In this document: positions 45,470 through 58,442 of the stretch, piece by piece
Layout of the letters: each line of letters opens with the position of its first letter
Position numbering within the stretch: position 1 is the first letter of the stretch
DNA from: Ahaetulla prasina
Lineage: Eukaryota; Chordata; Lepidosauria; Squamata; Colubridae
Assembly (NCBI RefSeq): GCF_028640845.1
Contig: NC_080539.1
Location: 175,780,736-175,844,735 of the forward strand
Direction: 5' to 3'
DNA length: 64,000 nucleotides
Translations under genes and position numbers: made by a program
The notes under the pieces: model-generated
Told to the model about the DNA's origin: nothing
Seen by the model: the letters and a program-made list of their open reading frames with translations, nothing else
Database searches by the model: none

Positions 45470-46486
45470 ATCAAAAGATTTGATTGAGAGAATCCTCATC
45501 ACAACTATAATGGAATTAAATTTAAGAATAATTTAGTTCAAATCTGTGGGCATTATATTAATCTTAAGCATAACTCTATTGATTTCAATAGGTTTATTCC
45601 AAGTACCTCTAAGAATTTGTTTACAAGGGAATAGACAACTTTTTGTTTAGTTGAGGGCTGCATTGGTTTATTTTGTAAGTTCTCTTGGGTTTCTCAGGGT
45701 TTAACAGAATTAGTGATTAAATTCCCAGAGCGGAATGAAGCAAAAATTCTGTTCTTTAGGAGGGACTGAGAAACTCTAGAATAGATGCTTTGAATACTTA
45801 TTCTAGATTCTTTTTTTAAGGAAAAAATATCATGCCCCTAAAAACCACTATTTTGCTATCAAATTCAGTGAAGTCGTCTGAAAAAAGTATATAGCAGAAA
45901 TAGATCTGGGAAGGCATACATTGCTCCTATACTATGAGTTGTCCAATTCTGACTTATAACCACTCTTTTTAGTAATAAATAGATTATTACTTGATTAGTA
46001 TTCTGCTTACTGGTGGTAGTTTAGTGAGTACATACTGTATATGAGGCAACTCAACCAAAAGTTCAAATACAGCATAGATTGGGGAAATTAAAGGTGATTT
46101 TTAATTTACTTGAGGCTAAAGGAAACATCCAACTTCCACTACTTCTGACTGAAAGAACTCCATCGAGCTCCTCCCAAACTAAATGTGCTGGATGGAAAGA
46201 ATGATATTATACACCAAGAAATATAAGGAAAATGTTAAGTGCTATACTTAACCATACTATCATACTATACTTAACCATACTAAAATGTGGGCTGATGAGG
46301 AAGGGAGATCCCTCAAACCAGGTGGAGCCAAGCAATCAAACTGACTTGAGGACTTATCCATACTGCTCAATTATCCCACTTTCAGAATGGACTACCAACC
46401 ATTTTTGGAGATACCATTCCATAAACCTCTCTCCCATTGCATTTGTAATTTGTATCTGTGTTTTTTCCAAGCACTTTTTCTCCTTT
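45470..46486. other. No gene recognised
   Basis: AT-rich DNA without recognised features. Confidence 0.5.
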
Positions 46487-46806
46487 TTTATTTTCTCAAG
46501 TTTATTTTTTTTAGTTTTTAGAAGTAGTTTGTCGTGTACCACTGAATCTATGAAGTCTATGTAAATTGTGTCTATTGCTTTGCCCTGGTCGAGTTGTGTA
46601 GTCCATATGTTTTTGCAGTTAGGAGTTGCAGATTACAGGACAAATTTTTGCTGAAACCAAATTGTTTATTAGAAAGTAGATTGTTTGTCTCTAAGTGGAG
46701 GTAAATGGATTGGTTTATGATTGATTCCATGACTTTGCAGGTGATGCAACATAAAGAGATTGGTCTGTAATTTTCAACTAGGCTGGGGTCATCCTTTCTG
46801 AAGATA
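46487..46806 (-). mobile_element. CR1/Jockey-group LINE fragment, same family as 21.0-22.9 kb
   Basis: Matches 22230-22545 along its length: TAGTCCATATGTTTTTGCAG, GATTGATTCCATGACTTTGC and GTCTGTAATTTTCAACTAGG all have counterparts there. It covers only the RT block around NYRPISL to the first catalytic aspartates, truncated at both ends. Confidence 0.8.
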
Positions 46807-46809
46807 AGA

Positions 46810-49800
46810 TAAGTACTCCTATTGCCAGTTTATAGGCTACTTCCCAGGGGCAACTTCGCTCCATCCCAGCTGAAATCAATGATGATCATGTCTAGAGTTA
46901 CACATTTACCACTAATGCCATAATACCACATTGGTTATAAAACATGCCTTATAAATAGAAGGCTGCTGGCTTTAAACTTGGTATAATTTTTAATACTACC
47001 TTTTTTGTCTTTAAACTATATGCATTCAATGTTTAAAAATACGTTCAGTAGTGCATTGTTGCATCATCTATCATTTGATGACCCAAATGACATCTTGGAG
47101 GATAAAGAAGTTATTGTTATCTAGCACATATATACTGCTAAGGGCTTGGAAAACAAGATGAGATTTCAATATTTCCATAGCGTAGTACATATATTGGAAA
47201 ATTGCTCTAATGAGAATCTCTGCAATTCTGATTCCAAGATAATTTAATTAAATATTTTTTTTACTGTATTGTAAATAACATTAAAGGATTTTTTAAAAAA
47301 AAACATCATCTAATTTGAGCTTCTATGGGCCCAACTAGAAACACACATGGGAATTTTACTATAGCAAATCTATACAGTGACGTGTAGAATGAAAACTGCA
47401 TTATACATAAATACATAAATTATGAAAAAAATGTATTTATTTTGGTAGGTGGGAACAAAAGTGCAGTTGTACTTAGATTCCAGGTTAACCAAGACTTTCT
47501 TTTTAATCTTTAAAAAAAATGTTGAAGAGCTACTATTAATTGTTAGGATTATTAACTCAGCAGATGATTCATTAAAGAACAGAAATTTTTTCTTCTTTAG
47601 AACTACTAGAACAGTCTATGTGATCATCCAACATTAACACTGATGTAGCACTAGAAATACATCAGTTTTTTTAAAAAAATTATTAGAAGTTGGGATCAAA
47701 TAGCAAAGAATGAAAAGGTTTTCTCTGTGAAAAGCTGTCAGCTCTACAAGGTAGACTAGATCAAGAAACTGACTGTACAGGAATGAATTTGCTTTCATTC
47801 ATGTACAGGAATTCTCCAACTATGCTTTATGGAGATAGACTATTGTAATAGAATTTTGCAGGAACTGTGTGTTTACCTTCCCTCTCTTCTTATACCTCAC
47901 TGAATCAGTGAGATAAAAATGATCTTAAGATAACAAAATGGTAATCATTCCCCACAAATTTGAGCAAAAGAACTGAAAGTCAAATATTCTAAATAAAAAA
48001 GCTTTGAAACCATTTGGGTCAACATTCATTTTTGCTCTGTCCTATAAGTTTTTCTTCTTAAAAAAGGATCTTTAGTTCTTGACAATGTCTGGAAATATTA
48101 GGCTAAGGAAGGAAATGTGTCAGAGAAACATTCCGTTCAATGGTATTACAGTTTCACGGTTATCTACCTGATAAATACTATTTTGGAATTTTCTTTTGTT
48201 ATTAATAGGGAGCTGAACTACACAACAACCTGCTTGTGTTTGTTATCTAGTTGCTGTTGATCATATAACTCATTTTTCATGTTGACTTAGTAGTTCACCT
48301 CCACTTTTAATTTCCCCTTTTAATTAAATTAACATATTGGGTGGTACATGGCCAATGTCATGACAATGAAATGAATGAAAGAAAGAAAGAAAAGTATGCT
48401 GTATTTCTGTGAAAGAGAAAGGGTACAACAGACATGTATGAACGTGGTCTGATTTTTGTGAAGTACAGTTGATGAATGCTTGTAGGAAGGTAGCGATATA
48501 AGTTTAATTATATATGAATGGGCTAAACTACATGTCAGAAAGAATAAATGGGTGTCATCTAAATTGCCATAGATGTGAATGGAAGTTGGAATCCACAGAT
48601 TGTGATAGTTCATGTTATACTTCAGCAACTGGTGACAGTGAAAGTACCAGAAGTGAATTCATACTAAACGGCATGAATAAATGAATGGGAATAAAACGGA
48701 TATTACATAAAATGTGACTGCATCATTCAGTGACCAAACAAAGAATGAGACAGGTGAGCAGTGTCCTATCTGCTTAGGAAAAGGTGGGTTTGAATACATG
48801 GTATAAATATGCCTAACCATAAAACCCACAGAACAAAATGTACACTTGATTTATTTGATTGCTTATGATGAAATATGGAGGAAACTAATGAGGAAAACAA
48901 AAGTGACAAGTGTGCGAAAAGAGGAAGAAACGGGGGGGAGGAGTGAAAGAAATGAGAAGGAAATAAGAAAGAATGTATGTATGAATTTGGTATGTAAAAG
49001 AATTAGAAGATAGCTAACTTTCCTAATAGAATGAAAACTAAGTAGCTATAAGGAGAGAATAAGAATGAGAGAAAAATATTATAAAGATAGCTGGAAAGGA
49101 AAGAGTTAAAGACAGCAAAGAATCTTTGAGCCATATTGGGTCACAGATTGGATTTTGATAATGAGACCCATGAATATTTAACGTTTTTGAAAAATTCTAC
49201 TGTAAAAATAAATAGCAAAATGTTTTGTTGAAAATTCTGGGACGAAGCTAGGATTGCAGCTTTGAATCAATTACAATGTAACAATTATTTTTAAGGACTT
49301 TTTTCTTTACTTCGGACTGAATGTGGTTTTCCTAGCTCACAAAAGTAGCAGTATTTTCAATATAAGCAGGTTTTAATGGTTCAATATGGGGCAGATTGTT
49401 TGGTCTCTTCAAAGGCACCTCATATGCTTCTTTATTTGGGGGAATTCATGACAGAAATTAAACCCATAAAATATCTTTATTAAAAATTAAAGAATGTTTT
49501 TCAAGTAGATGTTACTGGGATATATCAAATATGAACCAAAGAACTGGAGTATCTGTTATTGCCACATCAATGCCTTCATGTTCTTGAAAATGTTCAAAAG
49601 GTTTTGATTGATTTGAGATTAATACTAATTAATCAAAAATGTATTTAGAGGATATTGGACTTCCAAAAAACATAGAAAGATAGATTTTTTTTTTCTGGAG
49701 ATGTAAAAGATGTTGAGGGTTCAATAATCCATGTGATATGCCCCAGTGTATCTTTAACACTTTTTGGAATAGTATTTTAATGTATATACAGTAAGTAGAT

Positions 49801-50565
49801 TTATGAGAGATGCTTAAAAGTGAAAGATGCTAATAGATATTGAATTATATAATCGGACCTCTGGAATCTGACTGTCTATGAAGAATTTTGCATGCATGGG
49901 AATTGGCTAATAATAATAATACTGAGAAACTGGAAAGGTGATATTATTCCATTAACTTTTCAAAATGTCTAACTTATGCATCCTGGTAAAGGAAATATTT
50001 TTATTTACCAAAGGATGAAGCAACCCTAACCCTTAGCATAGATTTATGATACTTTAAGATAATATTTTGGTTCTAATTATGACACAGAATTGCATGGTAT
50101 ATTTTATAAATAATTATCTATAGGTTTAAGAATAAAAGAGAAAGAAAAAAAATGCAAAATAATGTTAATGGAAATTTTTCAAAAATGTTCTGGAAGTAGC
50201 CCGTGGAGAAGGATTCCTTTCTAGGATTTTGTTTTTCAGAGGTTGGAACTAAAAGATCAAGTATGTTTTGGGAAGCAAAGTTAAATGTCATTGCCACTAA
50301 AACTGAAAGGCTATAGTAGGGATATTGAATGAGGGGAGATATCTGAAAATAAAAGTGCAGTGTCTTTTGAAATATTTGTGATGGTATTTTCTGTCCATGA
50401 ATCCATGACACCAAACATCAAACCATCTCTTTGATCAGAAAATGGTTCTTTTAGACCCAAGCAGAAATATATTGCCTGGAATCTATGGAAAAATATATTA
50501 CCTGAAGTCAATGAAGAGAAAATCAACATAGCATACCAGGTTCTCATGGACAAGATTATCTAAGA
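46810..50565. other. No gene recognised; purine-rich stretch
   Basis: About 3.7 kb. A purine-rich region lies at about 48880-49110 and a GAAA-like run at 48376-48392. No coding sequence could be supported; the frame at 50118-50414 has no domain. Confidence 0.45.
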
Positions 50566-50566
50566 G

Positions 50567-50795
50567 CTTTTGTGCAACAGTGGTTAGAATGCAGAATTGC
50601 AGACTGATTCTGCATTCCCACTGCCAGCAGTTCGATCCTGATCATCTCAAGATTGACTCAGCCTTTCATCCTTCCAAAGTTGGTAAAATGAGGACCCAGA
50701 CTGTTGGGGGCAATATGCCAATTCTGTAAATACTTAGAGAGGGATGTAATGTACTATTAAGCAGTATATAAGTCTAAGTACTACTACTGCTACAA
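50567..50795 (+). mobile_element. tRNA-derived SINE (same body as 8.6 kb SINE)
   Basis: Head with an A-box-like CAGTGGTTAGAATGC and B box AGTTCGATCCT (about 50629-50639). The body has GACTCAGCCTTTCATCCTTC and GGTAAAATGAGGACCCAGAC. The 3' end has CTTAGAGAGGG and GCAGTATATAAGTCTAAGTA with a CTA/CTG-rich tail. Confidence 0.8.
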
Positions 50796-50799
50796 AGTT

Positions 50800-53588
50800 A
50801 ATAGGAATCTGCCAGATCATTAGAATTACTGGAATTGCAGTTTTACAACTGAAGAGTTTCTACTCTTCTTACCTGCTGCTATCAGTATAAGTAAAGTAAA
50901 CTTTCAGATGTAAAATATGCAGTTCCAGGAAAAAAAAATGCAGCTACAAGTGCAATACAAAATTCAAATAATGCAAAAGTTATGTGAGCTGATGAAAAAT
51001 GTGGTTAGCCCACTTTCTGAAAGTAAAGGATCTCCAAAATCTGACGAGTTATATTATTTTGTCTTCATCACCACTGGAAAAAAAATTCCTACTTACTCTG
51101 CTGCTGATTTCTATTGAATGGTCCTTGGGGCTTCCAAGATGAAAAGGCCTATGCTCAGGATTGGAGCACCTGCTAGGCATGCTGAAGTCCCAAGCTCAGT
51201 CCTTAGTCCCTCTTATCTACCTTGACACAGAATCTCTTCCATCTGAAATTCCCCAAAGCTGCTGCCAGTCAGTGCAGAAAACACTGAACTAGAAGATTGA
51301 AAGCATCATTCAGTGCAGATTCCTCTTCTGGAACCTAGGATTATTTTCTTAATAAACAATGTGAACAATAGCCAGTAGCATACATACAACAAACATGGAT
51401 GGGCATATTGTGCAAATTATTATCACATCTTACACTGTAAATGATGACAAGGCAGAACAGTGGATAGAATCCTACAATTTGAAATGATTGATAGAACTGA
51501 TGCTTTCCATTCAAGGTAGTCAAATCAAGCAGTAAAACATGAGTTATTTTGATGCTTTGCGTTTCTCGCATTCTCCCTTTTTCTATGCCATTGTCTTCAA
51601 CAGACGTAAAACAGTGGCACAAACCTTGCATAACATTAGGGCTATCAGATGTCGATCCATAAAAAAATATGGATGTCCCCTAGATGGCAGCACAGAGACC
51701 GAGTTTCCGGCATCACTTTCTGCCATCTAGCAGCCTTCTGGATTTTTGCAGACCAGATCTGATAAGTTGCCACAAGCATAAGAAGACGGTGGGGACAGGT
51801 GCTGCAATTAACTCACTGCCAGGCCTCTCAGTCTCTGCATTCCTGAATGTTTTCCGACATATTTGAAGGACAAAGATATTTCTTGCCAGCCACTTGCACT
51901 CTCGTTCCCAGATATGTAGCCCTCATTTCAGTTGAAGAGATTGGAAGGAGCAGGTGCATGTTCCCGAACTGCTTTTAAATTCTGCTTTTCTGCAGAGACT
52001 TTCAATGAATTCTCCTCATATTAGACGAAGCGGGTGTGTGTGTGTGTGTGCCAAGATGCCTATCGCCACATTGTGTCTTGAATCTGCTGTTGATTGATGA
52101 ACTCATTATAGAGCTGACCAGGAAGGTTTGAATCTGTGGCTTGTTTGAAACTGGCTTTGAGAGAACCACAACTGCACACACTGCCAAAGCACCTGAGAAA
52201 TTAAAGAAGGCTAGCATACCACTATTCTCCAGCACGTGAAAAATAATCACCTGTTCTTTTAAGTTTGGATTGACAAATTGGTGAATAATTAAAACACTTT
52301 CTGCCTCTTACTTGCAATTGCAAAGGTTAAATTTATTTCTGTGCTATTAGACAGGAAGAATAATTAAGTGGAAGCCAGCAAGTTTATTCTTTGAAAAAGC
52401 CAAGTTTGGGGAGGGGCAGTGATGATTGTGCCTGAAAAATCTTTTGAATTGTAAAGAACCACCACGATAATAAATTGTGGGTTTTTTTGTGTTTTTTTTT
52501 TCTGAAAACAGGAAGTTTGGCAACACTGAAAAAGGACAGTTAAATTCTGGCTGGGCAACTCAAAACATTGTGTTCCACTTTGAAAATATTTCCAGCAACA
52601 GCAGCAAACACTAGTAATGAAAAGAGAGAGAAAGAGTAAAAAAAAAAAAGGAAAAGAGAAAAATGAAAAAAAAAGTCTGTCTAAAATCTAAAGAAAGCAA
52701 AGGAATTGCCCAGGTGGCCTGCAGTATTCACTGTCTGCCAAGACTTGTAGTCACGTTGTGTTGGATCACCAACTGGGTTGCCAATTTTCAATGACTTCTA
52801 GCAAGCAAAACTGGAAGCCTGGGTCTCCGAGGCCTCAAAAGTTTGAAACAAACAAAACTCCCCAGGGGTTCTTTTGTTTGTTTTTCCTCCAACCTGCGCT
52901 GGTTAAATTCAAAATAAATTATCGATCAAACGAGGGCTCCAAAATTCAGCAACCAAACTCATATTCAGCTTATGTCACGTATGTCGTATCATGCACAGAT
53001 GAATGAAGTCTTGATTAATTCTTAGGGTCAAGTGTTGCCAAGTGCCATGCTTAAAGTCTTGCATTCACAATGCATTCCCATCCAGTATTCTATTACATGT
53101 AAGAGTCCTGGAATTTCGATGCATGATTCTTTCAATGGGTTTCTCCTTACAATATGGAGATGGGGACTTTCTAATCCTCCACATTTGTTGAACTTAATTG
53201 ATGCCAATGGCCAAGAAGCAAGGGAGAACATGTGAAGATCCCATCACCACTTTTAATCACATTGCTGTTTTTAAGAAATTTTTGCAATAACTTCTGAACA
53301 CAACCATGATATACTTCATTATGCAGTCTACTGTCCTGACAAGCAAGAGGAAATCTTCATCCCCCACCCATTTTTTTTTGAGTGGGGTGGGTGGAGAAAG
53401 TCTACAACATCACAATTCTGTCCTGGCCCAAAGAAAAGGAGTCCAGAATCTACAAATGTCAGATAAATTGGAGTTATATAAAATGGCTGCAAGCTTCAAC
53501 ATGTCATCAAACAATTTGGGTAGGGTTAAAAAGGGGGGAAAGAAGGGGGGAAATGTAAGTGTGATTTTGGAATCATATATATATCTAC
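50800..53588. other. No gene; short GT run
   Basis: A GT microsatellite lies at 52031-52050 and A/G runs at 52620-52680. A small palindrome with CTAGATGGCAG and CTGCCATCTAG lies at 51678-51731. No coding sequence was recognised. Confidence 0.45.
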
Positions 53589-53590
53589 TT

Positions 53591-53943
53591 AGGGACGCAG
53601 TGGCTTAGTGGGTAAGACGCTGATCTTGTTGATCGAAAGGTCGGCAGTTCAGCGGTTTGAATCCCTAGTGCTGCATAATGGGGTGAGCTCCCGTTACTTG
53701 TCCCAGCTTCTGCCAACCTAGCAGTTTTGAAAGCACATAAAAATGCAAGTAGAAAAAATAGGGACCACCTTTGGTGGGAAGGTAACAGCGTTCCGTGCGC
53801 CTTTGGCATTGAGTCATGCTGGCTACATGACCAAGGAGACTCTTCGGACAGCGCTGGCTCTTCGGCTTTGAAACGAGATGAGCATCGCCCCCTAGAGTCA
53901 GGAACAACTAGCATGTATGTGCAAGGGGAACTTTTACCTTTAC
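53591..53943 (+). mobile_element. Sauria-type SINE, second copy
   Basis: Same structure as 37016-37368: head GGGACGCAGTGGCTTAGTGG, B box GGTTTGAATCCC (about 53655-53666), body with GGTGAGCTCCCGTTACTTGT and GACAGCGCTGGCTCTTCGGC, and end AGGGGAACTTTTACCTTTAC. Flanks share ctactta next to both ends. The frames on both strands here are artefacts. Confidence 0.8.
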
Positions 53944-53944
53944 C

Positions 53945-54180
53945 TACTTACAAGGCCAAAATGGAACAAGGAAGAGCCATCAAATATGCAAAATATGTCT
54001 TACCAGGAACCAAATAATGTTAGATTACAATAAAGGTTTTTCCAATATTTCATGGGAAGAAGTAGCAAGATGTGGGGGTTTTTTATTATTATTTCTCCAT
54101 CTTTGGAAATATACACTCCAGCTATTAGAGGCAAAATGCTGGTCTTCCAGAAGCATAGTGGGAGATCTCTCTTAACCTTT
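53945..54180. other. No gene recognised
   Basis: No feature seen. Confidence 0.4.
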
Positions 54181-54181
54181 C

Positions 54182-54183
<2 letters not shown>

Positions 54184-54232
<49 letters not shown>

Positions 54233-54240
54233 ACACTCAG
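54184..54240 (+). repeat. (AC)n microsatellite
   Basis: About 20 AC units, ending in interrupted ACTC variants. Confidence 0.95.
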
Positions 54241-54244
54241 CACA

Positions 54245-54785
54245 TTCAGCACCAAACTTCTTAGTTTCTAAAATAGTGACGATCACATACAGCTTGCCAA
54301 TGTCAAGATGCCTATAAAACCTTTCAGACAGGCCACAGTTTTTAGTTTGTCTTGCAGAAGAAAACATCACGGAACAATGGTTTTAATTAAGCATTCTTTT
54401 TCCTTGAAATATGATTCAGCCCTCCTACTAGGAACAGAGAATATGAGAAATAAAAGATTGAATTAATTGTGTCATATAGAGAAAGATGAAGAAGAAATAG
54501 AATTATGCATATTGCTAATATTGTATGCAGAGTGAGTTCCATTACATAGTCTAAGAAATATGATGGGGTTTTTTTTCTCCTCCCAGTTGGCGAAGGCTTA
54601 TGCACTTTCTGAATATTTAGACATATAGTAGCTGGGGCAGGATGTTCCAGAGATATGCAGTCTGTGAATTTAGAGAATCCCATTCTTAAATCTTTGCATA
54701 TTAAATTAAAACCCTAGTGGCTGAAGCCAAACTTACAGCTGTTGGTTTCAGTGTGATGACTATTCTATTTGGCATGTAGTACATC
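54245..54785. other. No gene recognised
   Basis: No feature seen; the frame at 54387-54683 has no domain. Confidence 0.4.
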
Positions 54786-54834
54786 AGGCATCACTACTGT
54801 TTTTTGGTATATATATATATGGCATGTATTTTGC

Positions 54835-54884
54835 TGTTTTAACTTGTCAGCCACTTAGAGTCACACAAGGGAGATGGATGGCGA

Positions 54885-54972
<88 letters not shown>

Positions 54973-54980
54973 AAAAGAAA
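54835..54980 (+). repeat. Retroposon tail with (AAAG)n microsatellite
   Basis: AACTTGTCAGCCACTTAGAG and TCACACAAGGGAGATGG resemble the retroposon tail at 3100-3163. The tail runs directly into about 24 AAAG units (54883-54980). Confidence 0.8.
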
Positions 54981-54984
54981 TAGT

Positions 54985-55505
54985 AGGATTTTTCAAACTG
55001 TGTTTTGTATAACTCTAGAGTTCCATGAGAACTTGATAGGCTTCTGGCACTGAACATTTGCTTGTGATCAAGGATTACAGGATTATTATTATTTTTTTTA
55101 AAAAAAACCTAACAGTGGTCCTTGGCCTGAGAAAAAAAATGAGAAACCTCTGCTCTATAGCAGAAAGCATGGCAACTAGAGACTCATTCAGCCTCACAGC
55201 TCAGTTAACTTGGAGCAAAAGAAAAACAAGTCTAAGGAGGCATCCTTTTTGTTCAATCACAGGGCACAGCAAGGAAAAAATTAAAAACAAGTCATCTGTC
55301 TGTCCTTGCCTTGTATACTAACTTTCCAGACAAAGACAGTAAGGATATGAAGGTTATCCCTGGTGGAGATTCTTGAAGTTTGTATCTGAGATGCCATACA
55401 ACACTTATAATAGATACTACACTGGAGACGTTCAGATGTCAGTAGGAAGAAGAAGCAAGATGTGTTTTCTATCCAAAGGAAAAGGTGAGAAAAGAATGCA
55501 AGGAT
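54985..55505. other. No gene recognised
   Basis: No feature seen. Confidence 0.4.
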
Positions 55506-55507
55506 AA

Positions 55508-55685
55508 TAAGCACTAGCAATAGCAATAGCAGACTTATACACGGCTTCACAGTACTTGACAGCCCTCTCTAAGCAGTCTACAAAGTTAGCATGTTTCCCC
55601 CAACAATCTGGGTCCTCATTTTACTGACCTAGGAAGGATGGAAAGTGGAGTCAACATTGAGCTGGTGAGAAGTCATTTGGTTAGA
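55508..55685 (-). mobile_element. tRNA-derived SINE, body and tail only
   Basis: Reverse complement of the SINE type at 50567-50795: TAGCAATAGCAATAGCAGAC tail, CTCTCTAAGCAG, CCCCCAACAATCTGGGTCCT and TCATTTTACTGACC. The tRNA-like head is missing or unrecognisable. Confidence 0.75.
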
Positions 55686-55689
55686 ATTA

Positions 55690-56155
55690 GCACTAACCAA
55701 ATGAGTGTGGTTCTCATACAGAGAAGATCTGATGGAAGCGAGTGGCTGACTTGAATACCAAAGAGTCTATTGTGTGTATGACAAAAGGAGGCATCATATT
55801 GTCCCCTGCTGCAAGAATTCCATCATGCTTGGCATGTCCCATGCCCCATGATGTTGGTCTTCAAACTCTTCTAGACTTCTTTTATCTTATATAATTATAT
55901 CTGTTGTTATCTAAAGACCAGTCTTATGAGTAGATGAAAAACAAAACAAAAAACATTTGAATGTTCAGAATAATTTGAAATTAACCTTCCTCTCCAATAT
56001 GCATTTTTTTCAATCTCTGGCTCATGCTATAATCGTAGTATTCTGTTGTAACCTTTCCCTATTTTGTCCATTTACATGTTAACAACTGGAATTCTCAATG
56101 TTGCTTAAAAAAATCTAACTGTGAAAATGTTAATGTTATGGTTTGATTTTGAATG
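55690..56155. other. No gene recognised
   Basis: No feature seen. Confidence 0.4.
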
Positions 56156-56159
56156 AAAG

Positions 56160-56400
56160 GATAGAATTATTATGATTAGTTGCACAGTCAACCAGATGTT
56201 TAGCCTGGATTTGGCACTTTCATCCACCTATTGAGTCCTTCTCAAACATCTGGGAAAGGCAGATAGTATTGCTTGATGGTATTAAAGTATTGTCATAATA
56301 AGTAAGCTGTTCCAAGCAAAGTTGCCTTTTGTAATTGACTGATGGGGATTTTGTCATTGCCAATGGTGTTCAAGTGCTGCTCCAGATGTTTTGGGATCAC
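56160..56400 (+). repeat. Dispersed repeat, family unnamed
   Basis: ATGATTAGTTGCACAGTCAA through GATTTGGCACTTTCATCCAC is related to 4110-4175, so it is repetitive. It may be a LINE 3' region; no coding part was recognised. Confidence 0.5.
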
Positions 56401-56424
56401 AAACCAAGGTGCTTGTTACTATTG

Positions 56425-56738
56425 CAGTGGTGGGTTTCAATTTTTTTTACTACCGGTTCTGTGGGTGTGGGTGTGGCTTGATGGGCGTGGCATAGCTTGG
56501 TGGGCGTGGCATGGTGGGCGTGGCAGGGAAAGGATACTGTAAAATCTCCATTCCCACCCCACTCAAGGGGAAGGTTACTACAAATTCCCCATTTCCTCCC
56601 AATCAACTGGGACTCAGGAGGCAGAGAATAGATAGGGGTGGGGCCAGTCAGAGGCAGTATTTACTGGTTCTCCAAACTACTCAAAATTTCTGCTACTGGT
56701 TCTCCAAACTGGTCAGAACCTGCTGAAACCCACCTCTG
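56425..56738. mobile_element. hAT-type MITE (CAGTGGTGRGTTTCA family), second copy
   Basis: Left end CAGTGGTGGGTTTCA; right end TGAAACCCACCTCTG. The perfect 8-bp duplication tactattg lies at 56417-56424 and 56739-56746. It is 314 bp, longer than the copy at 38569-38834, with several GGGCGTGGCA repeats near the left end. Confidence 0.9.
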
Positions 56739-56749
56739 TACTATTGGTG

Positions 56750-58200
56750 CTATCTTTATTTCTTTTGCCATAGTCATTCTACCTCTATTTGCAGGTTGTT
56801 TTTTTTATTTAGTACAAAATGTGACTTTCTCCAGTAATTTTTCTTCTGGTACTCAGATACTGCCATGTCCATTATTATTACCATTATTACTTTTCCATGG
56901 TTTAAATTAATATCCACAACATTACATTAAATAATTTGGTTCTTGTTTTGTTTAAAATAGTTTTCTGTTGGAGGTTGATTGGAATTTTTTCTTCTGTTTG
57001 TCCTGCCGCTATATCATGTAACATTGCCTTCTGAATTAAAAATACAAAGTAACTAGAAAATTGCCAGCATTCTTTTCAACAATGTCATGAAGACTATGTA
57101 CAATGGCTTCCAAATGCAGTATTAATGTTCTCTATTGAATGTATGTGTGTACAGGCAAACCTATAATAAAGTATTTGTTGGTATTCTTGAAGCTCTTTGA
57201 AGGCTTACCGATCTCTATTCAGCAGATGACAAAATGAACTGTATAGGAAATCACACAAAACTCTTATTACAGTAGCTATTCATTGTTCCTTTTTGAAGTG
57301 GAAAATTAACACAAATAAATTACTAACTGAACATGGAGTTTCAAGTGCCCCTTTTCAGTGTTTTTCCGCAATCAGAGGCATATTGATGGAACAGCTTAAG
57401 GAAGCTGCCACTTTGTAAGCAAACACTTAGAAGAAATAACAAGTTAGGGAATGCAAGCCGAACACAGCTTCCAGAATTCTTCCCAGCCCCTTAATAGCAA
57501 CTCTGCTCTGGGTTGTGTGATTGGGAAGAAAGAATGGAAAAATCAACAATATTCTGAGCTGCTGTGCAACCACCTCTCCTAGAGGGTTGCATTTGGGGAT
57601 CTTTTTCTGCAATACTTTTCTCCAAATTCCTATCAGGATCCAGACGATTTCCAAATTTAAATTTTCCTTTGCTGGCTCCTTCCACAACATCCAATTTGGC
57701 CCCATTTTTTTTAAAATGTTTAGACAACCATCCTGCTGATGGACAATAAAGCAGATAGACATTTCCCCCAAACTTATTTTGCATAATTTATTTCCAACAT
57801 TCCATTGGGGCAGAAACAATTAGAACTGCAGATTTTAGCAGGCTGGTTTTCAAGAATATCATAGCACGTATTTATAAAGAAAATTTATTTCCTGGGCATT
57901 TCCCCAAAGCATTATATTATTTCATATATCCCATAGTAACCTAAACTGGTAAATATTTGCTAATGTGTCCCTCATGTCTACCTGATGAACAAAAACAACG
58001 TAAGGGCCCATTTAAAATATTATATCCTATTTCAGGTATCACATTTTAAGAGGTGTCAAGCTGATATTTAGAGGAAGGCAATGTGCAAGTGAGGAGGGTA
58101 GCAGCCAAGGCTAGAAAAAAACATTTTCCAGTGCTAGGTGACTCTCCAAACAAACCTACAAGATGCTAACACCAGAAAATAAGTATTTTATTTATTATTA
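56750..58200. other. No gene recognised
   Basis: AT-rich DNA. The 130-codon minus-strand frame at 57427-57819 overlaps other frames and has no recognisable domain. Confidence 0.45.
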
Positions 58201-58201
58201 T

Positions 58202-58390
58202 TGTTAAGTTCGGGAAGTAACGAGGCTGGAGACCAGGGTAGTGACAACAGCTCTTTAATATAGGGTGAACCCAGCAACAGGCTGGGCGAAAACCCTCTCC
58301 TTTTATATAGTTCTGTTGGAGGGTTTGACCAATCAGCAACGTGCTGATTTCCCGCTCAAATATTTAAAGGTACAGCATTAATACATAACA
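58202..58390 (-). repeat. 3' LTR of gypsy copy 2
   Basis: 189 bp; the plus strand begins TGTTAAGTTCGGG and ends TACATAACA, so the termini TGTTA/TAACA are perfect inverted repeats. It contains an inverted CCAAT box (58329-58333), a minus-strand TATATAAAA box (58301-58309) and an ATTAAA signal (58254-58259), in promoter-to-polyA order on the minus strand. Confidence 0.9.
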
Positions 58391-58403
58391 CTCCTCCCCT
58401 CCC
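58391..58403 (-). promoter_or_regulatory. Polypurine tract
   Basis: The minus strand reads GGGAGGGGAGGAG directly upstream of the 3' LTR, the expected place for plus-strand DNA priming. Confidence 0.85.
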
Positions 58404-58442
58404 AGAAAACACTTTGCCTATATTTACATAAATATTTACATG

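Noticed and set aside
51678..51731. CTAGATGGCAG palindrome as a MITE
   Set aside because: Only about 54 bp, with no clear target duplication and no second copy seen.
57427..57819. 130-codon minus-strand frame
   Set aside because: It overlaps long frames on both strands, and I recognise no motif or neighbouring exon.
58202..58390. Direct repeats at 58.2 and 63.9 kb as a bacterial or phage attachment site
   Set aside because: They are LTRs with TG/CA ends, promoter motifs and a primer site.
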